The position numbers were made by a program, and so were the translations under genes. Positions 26,017 through 33,716 of a stretch of DNA of 43,655 nt are shown one piece after another. Origin of the DNA: an uncultured Acidobacteriota bacterium (lineage in GTDB: Bacteria; Acidobacteriota; Vicinamibacteria; Marinacidobacterales; SMYC01). The first letter of the stretch is position 1. The number at the start of each line of letters is the position of its first letter. A model generated the notes under the pieces. The model saw only the letters and a program-made list of their open reading frames with translations. It had not been told where the DNA came from and did no database searches. The stretch covers positions 1 to 43,655 of the forward strand of contig CAMYKY010000012.1 of NCBI GenBank assembly GCA_947259165.1. Direction: 5' to 3'.

Positions 26017-26903
26017 ACGCTTCTCCTGACGAAGTGGCCGACGCACGCCGGGAGGCAATGCGTTGTGCGGGAGCGTTTCGCCTACCGTTCGGCCGTGAGC
26101 TCTGGCGGGGCGCGGTCGGCAACTGGGCGGGCGCAGGCGTCGGAAGCTCGATCGACTTTCAGGATCACCGGCCGTACCTGCCCGGGGATGACCCGAGGTA
26201 TATCGACTGGCAGGCTTATGCGCGTAGCGATCACTATGTGATGAAGCTGTACCGGGAAGAAGTTTCGCCGACCGTCGAGCTGGTGCTCGACGCGTCGGTC
26301 TCGATGAGCGCGACCGCGGCCAAGAGGCGTCGGAGCCTGGAGCTTTTCTACTTCGTTGTTGCGAGCGCGACCGCGGCGGGCGCGGCCCTGCGGCCTTGGA
26401 TCCTCACCGGGGACGGCGCGCAGCGTTGGGACGCGGTGAGTCTTCAGCCGGAGAGTCTTGAAAAAGATGCGTCATGGCTGGCCCACGGCGCCGATCGTGT
26501 CGACACGTCGCTTCTGCGGGGGGTCGACTTCCGGCCGGGCTCGTTGCGGGTGCTCGTCAGCGATTGTCTCTTCCCTGGTGAGCCAGAGCCGGTTGTGCGG
26601 GCGCTCGCCTCGAGCAAGGGGCGCGGGGTCGTGCTCGCTCCCTCGAGTACCGAAGAGTCGGAGCCGAAGTGGCTGGGTCAGCTCGAGCTGGAAGATTGCG
26701 AGACCGGAGCTCGTCGTACCGAATTCATCGATGATGCGAGACTCGAGAGCTATCGCGCCTCGTACCTCCGTCACTTCCAGTTCTGGGAGGCGAGTTGTCG
26801 GCGTCGCGCCGTGGCATTTGCCCAGATACCGGGTGAGCTCGATTTGAGTGATGCCTTGCGGACCCATGCCTTGAGCGTGAGCGCCGTGGAGCCGGCGGCG
26901 TGA
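26013..26903 (+). CDS. DUF58 (VWA-like) protein
   Basis: About 296 residues from the GTG at 26013, which overlaps the permease stop as GTGA (26013-26016); a longer frame upstream lies within the permease gene. The DUF58 signature is complete: SSIDFQDHRPYLPGDDPRYI followed by DWQAYARS and a YREE. A VWA-like domain follows with MIDAS-type LVLDASVSMS. No membrane segment or signal, so it is cytosolic. DUF58 proteins accompany MoxR ATPases in most bacteria and are considered adaptor or client proteins. The stop overlaps the next start (GTGA, 26900-26903). Confidence 0.92.
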   Translation: MNASPDEVADARREAMRCAGAFRLPFGRELWRGAVGNWAGAGVGSSIDFQDHRPYLPGDDPRYIDWQAYARSDHYVMKLYREEVSPTVELVLDASVSMSATAAKRRRSLELFYFVVASATAAGAALRPWILTGDGAQRWDAVSLQPESLEKDASWLAHGADRVDTSLLRGVDFRPGSLRVLVSDCLFPGEPEPVVRALASSKGRGVVLAPSSTEESEPKWLGQLELEDCETGARRTEFIDDARLESYRASYLRHFQFWEASCRRRAVAFAQIPGELDLSDALRTHALSVSAVEPAA

Positions 26904-28576
26904 GCTTTGGGAACCCTTTCGGGTTCTTCGCACTCGTTGGGATCCCCGCGGTGGTCTTCATCCATCTGCTTCAAGTGCGCTCGCGACGGGTTCGCGTCAG
27001 CACGCTGTTTTTGCTCGACCCTAGTGCGTTCGAACGCGAGGCGGGTCGCAAGCTGGATCGGCTGCGCACGTCACGACTCTTGTGGCTCCAGCTTGCCTCG
27101 GTGCTCGTCGCCACCTGGCTTCTGGTCGAGCCGCGATGGTTGCGTGAAGATACGACGCTCAGCGTCGTCCTCGTCGTCGACGCCTCGGCATCGATGTCCG
27201 CATACCGCGACGCTGCCGAAGAGGCGCTCGCGAGCTATCTCCCCGAGATCGAGCGTGGCGCGGAACGAGTTACGTGGACCGTGCTCGGCTCGGACCCTAC
27301 CGCGCCGAGCCTGTACTCGGGCGACGTCCGCGAGGAGGCTGCGGCGGCGGCTGTCGCATGGCAATCGCATTTGGGGGTTCACGAGCTCGACCCGAGCTTG
27401 AACCTGGCGAGCTCGCTGGCAGGTCCGAGAGGTCTGGTGGTGCTACTCACCGACCACGTCCCCGAGGTTCCGGTCGGAGTGGAGGTGCTGGCAGTCGGAG
27501 TCCCACTCGCCAATGTCGGCGTCGTGAGCGCGGTCGTCGATGACGAGGGCGGGTGGCGCGGGATCGTCAAAAACTCTGGAGCGACAACCGAGCGACGTTC
27601 TTGGTGGCTGGAAGTAGGTGGTGCGCCCCCTGTGCATGTACCCGATGTGCTCGAGCTTGCCCCCGGAGACGTGCGCTTCATCGCGGGCAAGCTTCCTGAT
27701 AGCGTCGAGGAGCTGACGCTCGTTCTCGAGGGAGACCGGTTCACGCTCGATGACCGGCTTCCTTTCGTCGTGCCCCAACGGAAAACACTGCGTGTGGGCG
27801 TGAGCCCCGCTCTTGCCGACAACCGGTTCGTCCGTGGATTTGTCGAAACACTGGAGCCGATTGAGCTCGTTTCGCACGCCAGCCAGGAGGGCGTGGACCT
27901 CGCTTTTGGGCGCGTCGGTCCGAGTGCATCCATCGTGTTCGCGGAGGCAGCGCCAGGCTTGTCCGCCGGAGCCTTGGCGAAGGTGGAAACCCTCCAGGGC
28001 CCGATCGTGGTCGAGAACGATCCGTTGGTGGAGGGGCTCGATTTTCGAGGTCTCGTCGCGAGCAACGCACCCGCGCACGTCCTTGCCGATGGCGACCGGG
28101 TTCTTGTCTGGCAGGGCGAGCACCCGCTTTTAGTGCTTCGGGAGTCGGCACGAACGCGAACGCTCTTCGTTGGCTTCCCGCTCGAGAAGTCGAACGCCGA
28201 GCGGATCCCAGCGTTCGTTCTTGCGCTCCACCGCTACGCTGCCGGAGTTCGCGAGCAGAAGCGGGCGTTATCTCACCGCAACGTCGAGACCCGTCAGCGA
28301 CTCCGCGTGGCGGCGGGCATCGAGGAGCGGGCTCCGGACGTGCCCGGATTCTTCGAAGTGCGCCGCGACGGCGAGGTGCTTCTCAAGGGGGCGGCGCATT
28401 TCGCGGATGTGCGCGAGGGCGATTTGTCGGCCGCGACCTCGAACGTGCCCAGCACGGACATCGTGCGTGACTCCGTGCTGAGGAACAGCTTGCCCGACCC
28501 ACTATCCGCCATCTGGATCCTGCTGCTCATGGCTCTGGCGGCAACGGCATGGGCCGTTCAGGAGCGGGGCGTCTGA
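26900..28576 (+). CDS. BatA-like membrane VWA protein
   Basis: 558 residues. The BatA N-terminal domain is clear: FGNPFGFFALVGIPAVVFIH with a membrane helix, the juxtamembrane RVSTLFLLD block and a second helix (WLQLASVLVATWLLVEP). A VWA domain (about 85-210) carries MIDAS VVDASASMS. Residues about 210-500 are periplasmic, first a CARDB/Ig-like part (KNSGATTERRSWWLEVGG), then a Rossmann-like region, and the C-terminus has a last helix (SAIWILLLMALAATAWAV). This matches BatA/aerotolerance-type proteins that work with MoxR and DUF58. GTG start overlapping the DUF58 stop; 1 bp gap to the next gene. Confidence 0.88.
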   Translation: MSFGNPFGFFALVGIPAVVFIHLLQVRSRRVRVSTLFLLDPSAFEREAGRKLDRLRTSRLLWLQLASVLVATWLLVEPRWLREDTTLSVVLVVDASASMSAYRDAAEEALASYLPEIERGAERVTWTVLGSDPTAPSLYSGDVREEAAAAAVAWQSHLGVHELDPSLNLASSLAGPRGLVVLLTDHVPEVPVGVEVLAVGVPLANVGVVSAVVDDEGGWRGIVKNSGATTERRSWWLEVGGAPPVHVPDVLELAPGDVRFIAGKLPDSVEELTLVLEGDRFTLDDRLPFVVPQRKTLRVGVSPALADNRFVRGFVETLEPIELVSHASQEGVDLAFGRVGPSASIVFAEAAPGLSAGALAKVETLQGPIVVENDPLVEGLDFRGLVASNAPAHVLADGDRVLVWQGEHPLLVLRESARTRTLFVGFPLEKSNAERIPAFVLALHRYAAGVREQKRALSHRNVETRQRLRVAAGIEERAPDVPGFFEVRRDGEVLLKGAAHFADVREGDLSAATSNVPSTDIVRDSVLRNSLPDPLSAIWILLLMALAATAWAVQERGV

Positions 28577-28577
28577 C

Positions 28578-31253
28578 ATGGCGCGCCTAGCATCGCCCGA
28601 GTGGCTCCTTCTCGTGGCGGTGATCGCCTTTGTTGCGTGGTATTGGCCAGCGCCCCGGCTGGCAAAGCCTTTGCGTTTGCTCGCGCTGGTGCTGCTCGTG
28701 CTGGCGTTGGCCGAGCCGATCTTGCCAGGGAAGGGGCATGGGCTCGACCTGTGGGTTCTCGTAGACCGCTCGGCATCGACCCGGGAGTTTCTCGAGCCTC
28801 GTCTCGAGGAGATGGAAGAGCTTCTCGCATCGAGCCAATCGTCTTCGGACCACTTGTTCTTCATCGACTTTGCTCGGGATGCGCGACGGCGTTCGGCGTC
28901 CGAGTCGGAGCTGATCACGAGTCTCGGAGACACGTCGGATCTCGAGACGGCTCTTCAATTCGCTTTGAGCAGCGCCGACTCCGACCGTCATTCCCGAATA
29001 CTTCTGTTGAGCGACGGGTATTCCACGGTGCCCCTAAAGGCTGTGGGCGAGCGCTTGCAGCGCCAAGGCGTCCCGCTCGATACGCGGCTCGTGAACCTTC
29101 GCGGCGAAGCCGACTGGCAAGTGGCGGGTATCGATGTGCGCACTCGCGTGAAGCCTCGGGAGCCTTTCCAGATCGAGATCCGATTCGAGGGCTATCCCGA
29201 CGGTATCGTCCCGTTCGTGGTATCGCGCAATGGGGAAGCCCAGCAAGAGCAAACCGCGGAGCTTCACAACGGAAGCGCTGTGGTTCGTTTTTTCGACCGG
29301 TTGGGCATTGGCGGGGGGGTTCGCTACGATGTCGAGCTTCGGAGCCACGACCCGTTTCCCGGCAACGATCGCGCTACCGCATGGGTCGAGGTCGATGGCG
29401 GACCGTCGCTCCTTCTAGTGACGGCTTATGCGGACGACCCGGTCGCCGAGATGCTTTTGCGCCAGGGTTTTCAGGTTCGTGTCGTCGAGACGCCGCGAAG
29501 ACTGGAGCTCGGCCACCTCGCCGGCACTCGGGGCATCATTATTAACAACGTTCCCGCGAGCGCGTTCGCCCCGGAATTCCTGGCCGGGCTCGATCATTTC
29601 GTCCGTATCCAGGGAGGCGGGCTCCTGATGGTCGGTGGGGAGTTCAGTTTCGGCTCGGGAGGGTATTTCGGCTCGCCAGTCGACCCGCTGCTGCCGGTCT
29701 CGATGGAGCTTCGTGAGGACCACCGAACGCTTTCGGTGGCCATGGCGATCGTCATGGATCGGTCTGGAAGCATGGCGGCGGGCGTCGCCGGCGGCACGAC
29801 CAAGATGGATCTCGCCAACGAAGGGGCCGCACGGGGCATCGAGCTTCTCGGTCCACGCGACGCCGTGGCCGTCTTCGCAGTGGATAGCACCGCGCATTCG
29901 ATCGTCCCTTTGACTCCGCTCGTGAACGGTGCGGGTCCCATCATCGACAAAGTCCGTCGCGTCCAGAGTATGGGCGGGGGCATCTATGTGTACGAAGGTT
30001 TGAGCGCCGCGTGGGATCAGCTGAAAAGGGCCCCGCAGGGCCAACGCCACGTCATCCTATTTTCTGATGCTGCCGACTCCGAGGTGCCGGGCAACTACGC
30101 CGAGCTGGTCGCGGAGATGGTCTCCCACAACACCACCGTGAGCGTCATCGGACTGGGAACGGAAACCGACACCGACGCTGAGCTTCTTCAAGACATCGCC
30201 AAGCGAGGCGGTGGCCGCATGTTTTTCAATGCCGACCCCTCGACGCTTCCGGCGCTGTTTGCACAGGAGACCGTAGCGGTCGCGAGGTCGACGTTCGTCG
30301 ACGAGCCCGTCGCAGTCGAAGCGACGTCGGGCTGGCTCGAAGTTTCATCGAAGCCGATCGAGAACCTGTCGATGATCGACGGCTACAACCTGAGCTACTT
30401 GCGTGACGACGCGACCGCCGGCGCCTTCTCCCGGGACGAGTATGAGGCGCCGCTGGTCGCGTTTTGGAATCGCGGCGGGGGACGCGTTGCCGCGGTGTCG
30501 TTTCCGCTTGGAGGTGACTACTCCACTCGCGTGAGACGGTGGTCGGAGTTCGGAGACTTTACCCAGACGTTGGCTCGCTGGCTCATGGGCGACGACACGC
30601 CGCCGGGCATGGGTCTGCAGACGCGGTTGAATGGACAACGAGTCGAAATCGACCTGCTGTTCGACACCAGCTGGGAGCCGCGGCTTGCTGAGACGCCGCC
30701 GGAGATTCTTCTCGCCCAGGGAAGCTCCCGCGAGCCGGAGGCGCTGGTGTGGGAGCGCCTCGAGCCGGGTCGGTTCCGTGCAGCGCGAACCCTCGAAGGC
30801 GGAAGCTTCTACCGCGGCGCCGTGGCGGTCGGGAACATTCGGTTACCGTTCGGCCCGATCGCAGCCCCGACCGGCGCCGAGTGGAGCTTCGATGACCAGC
30901 GGTTGCAAGAAGTCCGAGCGCTTAGCCGAGCGAGCGGTGGGGTCGAGCGTACCGAGCTCACCAGCGTCTGGGAGGACCGGCCGCCGGGCGGCGAGCTCGA
31001 TCTGCGACCTCACGTCTTGGCGCTGTTTCTCGCCGTCTTTTTGCTGGAGGCCTTGATGAGCCGGGTCGGCTGGCAGCTCCCCAGCCTCGAGCTCCCGCGA
31101 CCCAGGGCTGGCGCGGTTGTCGCTGCGACGCGTCCGGCGGCGATCGTGGATCTGCCGGCTGTTGCGGTCCTTGAGCCGTTGGAGCCAGAACCCGAAGGTA
31201 CCAGCACCACCGAGCGCCGCAAGAGATTCGAACGAGCCAAGCGCGGGCGCTGA
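28578..31253 (+). CDS. Large membrane protein with two VWA domains and a GATase-like domain
   Basis: 891 residues. Two N-terminal helices (about 8-23 and 32-48) are followed by a first VWA domain (MIDAS LVDRSAST near 60). A beta domain follows (about 195-275), then a GATase1-like Rossmann domain (about 275-375) with GGGLLMVGGEFSFGSGGYFG. A second VWA domain has a perfect MIDAS (VMDRSGSMAAG, about 392-402) and ILFSDAADSE. A periplasmic C-terminal region and a final helix (HVLALFLAVFLLEALM, about 815-830) precede a basic cytoplasmic tail ending ERRKRFERAKRGR. The architecture fits the VWA/glutamine-amidotransferase-like membrane proteins that close MoxR/DUF58/BatA operons. It is the last gene; an AT-rich palindrome follows immediately. 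Confidence 0.85.
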   Translation: MARLASPEWLLLVAVIAFVAWYWPAPRLAKPLRLLALVLLVLALAEPILPGKGHGLDLWVLVDRSASTREFLEPRLEEMEELLASSQSSSDHLFFIDFARDARRRSASESELITSLGDTSDLETALQFALSSADSDRHSRILLLSDGYSTVPLKAVGERLQRQGVPLDTRLVNLRGEADWQVAGIDVRTRVKPREPFQIEIRFEGYPDGIVPFVVSRNGEAQQEQTAELHNGSAVVRFFDRLGIGGGVRYDVELRSHDPFPGNDRATAWVEVDGGPSLLLVTAYADDPVAEMLLRQGFQVRVVETPRRLELGHLAGTRGIIINNVPASAFAPEFLAGLDHFVRIQGGGLLMVGGEFSFGSGGYFGSPVDPLLPVSMELREDHRTLSVAMAIVMDRSGSMAAGVAGGTTKMDLANEGAARGIELLGPRDAVAVFAVDSTAHSIVPLTPLVNGAGPIIDKVRRVQSMGGGIYVYEGLSAAWDQLKRAPQGQRHVILFSDAADSEVPGNYAELVAEMVSHNTTVSVIGLGTETDTDAELLQDIAKRGGGRMFFNADPSTLPALFAQETVAVARSTFVDEPVAVEATSGWLEVSSKPIENLSMIDGYNLSYLRDDATAGAFSRDEYEAPLVAFWNRGGGRVAAVSFPLGGDYSTRVRRWSEFGDFTQTLARWLMGDDTPPGMGLQTRLNGQRVEIDLLFDTSWEPRLAETPPEILLAQGSSREPEALVWERLEPGRFRAARTLEGGSFYRGAVAVGNIRLPFGPIAAPTGAEWSFDDQRLQEVRALSRASGGVERTELTSVWEDRPPGGELDLRPHVLALFLAVFLLEALMSRVGWQLPSLELPRPRAGAVVAATRPAAIVDLPAVAVLEPLEPEPEGTSTTERRKRFERAKRGR

Positions 31254-31259
31254 ATCCCT

Positions 31260-31296
31260 ATTATTAACTTGACAGTTAATAATGGCCTGATAAATA
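31260..31296 (+). promoter_or_regulatory. AT-rich palindrome centred on TTGACA: candidate promoter-operator
   Basis: ATTATTAAC (31260-31268) and GTTAATAAT (31275-31283) are perfect inverted repeats around TTGACA (31269-31274), a consensus -35. TAAATA (31291-31296) stands 16 bp downstream as a fair -10. A repressor on this palindrome would cover the -35 of the VOC gene at 31339. The composition is strikingly AT-rich for this window. As a terminator for the upstream operon it would be weak: an A/T stem with no T-run. Confidence 0.5.
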
Positions 31297-31338
31297 AGGC
31301 GTCATGTTCGGGCAACTCCTTTCGCAAAGCGGGGACTC

Positions 31339-31728
31339 ATGAAGCGACAAAGAATCATTCCATATCTCTACTACGAAGACGGAATCGCGGCGATGGACTA
31401 TCTCTGCAAGACGTTCGGCTTCGAAGAGCACGAGAGGGTGATACGCGACGATGGCACGTTCATGCACGGTGAGGTGGGTTATCAGGACAACGTCGTCATG
31501 TTGGGCACTCCCGTCGATGATGCGGGCAAGCCGAAGAGAGTCAAGGACCTCGACATTCGGGGTGGCTGTCTCATGTGCTACGTCGATGACGTGGACGTGC
31601 ACTACCAGCGTGCACGACAAGCCGGAGCGAAGATCATCGCCGAGCTCGAAGACCAACCTTACGGAGACCGGGTGTACGCCGCATCCGATCTCGAAGGCCA
31701 CAACTGGTACTTCGCGACACCCAAATGA
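31339..31728 (+). CDS. VOC/PhnB-like (glyoxalase-fold) protein
   Basis: 129 residues spanning one vicinal-oxygen-chelate unit pair. It begins IIPYLYYEDGIAAMDYLCKTFGFEE, the usual PhnB/glyoxalase opening, then GTFMHGEVGYQDNVVMLG, the YVDDVDVHYQRARQAGAKII block and the closing DLEGHNWYFATP with the glyoxalase-type Glu/His/Trp motif. These proteins form small cytosolic dimers; members include glyoxalases, antibiotic-binding proteins and isomerases, and the substrate cannot be assigned. The ATG start has GGGGA upstream. It is monocistronic, between the palindromic promoter and a 239-bp gap. Confidence 0.85.
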   Translation: MKRQRIIPYLYYEDGIAAMDYLCKTFGFEEHERVIRDDGTFMHGEVGYQDNVVMLGTPVDDAGKPKRVKDLDIRGGCLMCYVDDVDVHYQRARQAGAKIIAELEDQPYGDRVYAASDLEGHNWYFATPK

Positions 31729-31918
31729 CCCGTTGAGTGCGGGGCTCGACTCCCTTGACGCTCGTGACGATTCGGAGTCGTCGCGGTGAAACGATCGCCG
31801 GTCCGTGCCGAGGAGCACTCGTTGTCCGTCGACGTCGAAAAGCAACGCGCTCGTTCAACGAAACGAAGGCTTGATCCGCACTCAAAAACGGCACACGGGT
31901 AGTCGATGAACGGGAGTC

Positions 31919-31946
31919 TTGACAAACGGTGCTCACGCGATAGGGT
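31919..31946 (+). promoter_or_regulatory. Candidate promoter of the second amidohydrolase gene
   Basis: Consensus TTGACA (31919-31924), 16-bp spacer, TAGGGT (31941-31946). The ribosome-binding site AGGGAGG (31954-31960) follows, 7 nt before the ATG at 31968. The short leader fits. Confidence 0.5.
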
Positions 31947-31967
31947 AGCGGCCAGGGAGGCTTTTCC

Positions 31968-33656
31968 ATGAACACTCGTATCTCTGTTTGGCTTGCTGCA
32001 CCACTCCTCGCGGCTGCAGCCCTTGCGACGGCCCAGGACGCGGCCGACCTCGTTTTGCGGAACGGGAAGATCGTTACCGTCGATCCGAATAATCCCGAAG
32101 CCCAGGCGCTAGCGGCGCGCGGTGGGCTCGTGATGGCCGTCGGCTCGAACGAGGATGTTTCGCCGTATATCGGCTCGACAACCGAGGTCATCGACCTCGA
32201 AGGCGCCCTCGCCATCCCGGGCTTCATCGAAGGCCACGCCCATTTCATGGGGATCGGCAGCGCGCAGATGCAACTCAAGCTCGGCGTGGCAAGAAGCTGG
32301 GACGAGATCGTCCAGGATGTGAAAAACGCTGTCGAGGAATCGGAATCCGGTGTGTGGATCAGCGGCCGAGGCTGGCACCAAGAAAAGTGGGACGAGGTTC
32401 CAGAAAACGCGGTGGACGGCACTCCGACGCACCACACGCTGAGCGCGGTGTCGCCGGACAACCCGGTCGTGTTGCGCCACGCGAGCGGGCACGCGGCGTT
32501 CGTCAACGCGAAGGCCATGGAGCTCGCCGGGCTCGATGCCGAGACGGGGGATCCCCCGGGTGGCACGATCGTCAAAGACGCAGACGGGAATCCAACGGGA
32601 ATGCTCCGGGAGACGGCGCAGCGACTCGTCCGGGCGCCCAGCGACTGGGTGGATTCGGTAGAACGCCGCAAAGTCGAGCTTGCTTCGCGCGAGATTCTGT
32701 CGAAAGGCATCACCAGCTTTCAAGACGCGGGCTCATCCTTCGCGACCATCGATCTGCTGAAAACGATGGCCGAAGAGGGAAATCTCGACCTGCGTCTGTG
32801 GGTCATGATCGGTGAGTCGAACGAATCGCTTGCCGTCAAGCTGCCTCACTACAAGATGATCAATGTCGGCGACCAGCGGTTGACGGTGCGCGCGATCAAA
32901 CGCGCGATCGATGGCGCCCTCGGCTCGCACGGAGCTTGGCTCCTCGAGCCGTATTCGGACATGCCGGAGACCTCGGGTCTCAACACGACGCCACCCGAGG
33001 TCATCTCGGAGACAGCGGAGCTCGCTATACGTCATGGCTTCCAGCTTTGTGTTCACGCAATCGGCGATCGGGGTAATCGGGAAACTCTCGATTTGTACGA
33101 ACGGGCTCTCGAGGCGAATCCCGACAAAACCGATTTGCGCTGGCGTATCGAGCACTCGCAGCATCTTCATCCTGACGACATCCCGCGTTTCGGCGCTCTC
33201 GGTGTCGTCGCGTCGATGCAAGGCATTCACTGCACGTCAGACGGACCTTGGGTCGCGCCGCGACTCGGTGACAAGCGAGCCGAAGAAGGGGCGTATCCCT
33301 GGCGCACGCTTCTCGAAACTGGCGCCGTCGTATCGAACGGCACCGACGCGCCGGTGGAAGACGTGGATCCGATCGAAAGCTTTTACGCCACCGTGACGCG
33401 GAGGATGAAGGCGAACGGAGAGCTTTTCTATCCCGAGCAGCGAATGACTCGCCAAGAGGCGCTACACTCGTACACGCTCGCCGGAGCGTGGGCCGCGTTC
33501 GAGGAGGACATCAAGGGGTCTCTGGAGGTCGGAAAGCTCGCCGACGTCACGGTGTTATCGAAAGACATCATGACGGTGCCCGAGGACGAGATCCTCGAAG
33601 CGAAAGTGCTCTACACGATCGTTGGCGGCAGCGTGAAATACGAGGGCCGCCGCTGA
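31968..33656 (+). CDS. Secreted Amidohydrolase family 3 enzyme (YtcJ-like)
   Basis: 562 residues. A Sec signal peptide (MNTRISVWLAAPLLAAAALA, cleavage near ATAQ) replaces the lipobox of its paralogue at 11592. Full Amidohydro_3 motif set: LVLRNGKIVTVDP, GFIEGHAHFM (HxH), SGRGWHQEKWD, DGALGSHGAWLLEPY, VHAIGDRGNRE with the metal His present, RWRIEHSQ and NGTDAPVEDVDP. Two-thirds of the motif blocks are nearly identical to the paralogue, so the two arose by duplication. Periplasmic metal hydrolase; substrate unknown. Strong AGGGAGG ribosome-binding site. Convergent with the ParB-like gene across a probable shared terminator. Confidence 0.9.
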   Translation: MNTRISVWLAAPLLAAAALATAQDAADLVLRNGKIVTVDPNNPEAQALAARGGLVMAVGSNEDVSPYIGSTTEVIDLEGALAIPGFIEGHAHFMGIGSAQMQLKLGVARSWDEIVQDVKNAVEESESGVWISGRGWHQEKWDEVPENAVDGTPTHHTLSAVSPDNPVVLRHASGHAAFVNAKAMELAGLDAETGDPPGGTIVKDADGNPTGMLRETAQRLVRAPSDWVDSVERRKVELASREILSKGITSFQDAGSSFATIDLLKTMAEEGNLDLRLWVMIGESNESLAVKLPHYKMINVGDQRLTVRAIKRAIDGALGSHGAWLLEPYSDMPETSGLNTTPPEVISETAELAIRHGFQLCVHAIGDRGNRETLDLYERALEANPDKTDLRWRIEHSQHLHPDDIPRFGALGVVASMQGIHCTSDGPWVAPRLGDKRAEEGAYPWRTLLETGAVVSNGTDAPVEDVDPIESFYATVTRRMKANGELFYPEQRMTRQEALHSYTLAGAWAAFEEDIKGSLEVGKLADVTVLSKDIMTVPEDEILEAKVLYTIVGGSVKYEGRR

Positions 33657-33660
33657 CGAC

Positions 33661-33714
33661 AAAAAGAAAAGAACGATCGCAAAGCCGCCGCTGCGCCTTC
33701 GCGTTTTGTTCTTG
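33661..33714. terminator. Probable bidirectional terminator
   Basis: Between two convergent genes (stops at 33656 and 33717). AAAAAGAAAAGAAC (33661-33674) at the left and GTTTTGTTCTTGCTTT (33702-33717 region) at the right form an imperfect stem through GATCGCAAAG/CTTCGCG. A-rich and T-rich ends supply a T-run on either strand. Confidence 0.45.
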
Positions 33715-33716
33715 CT

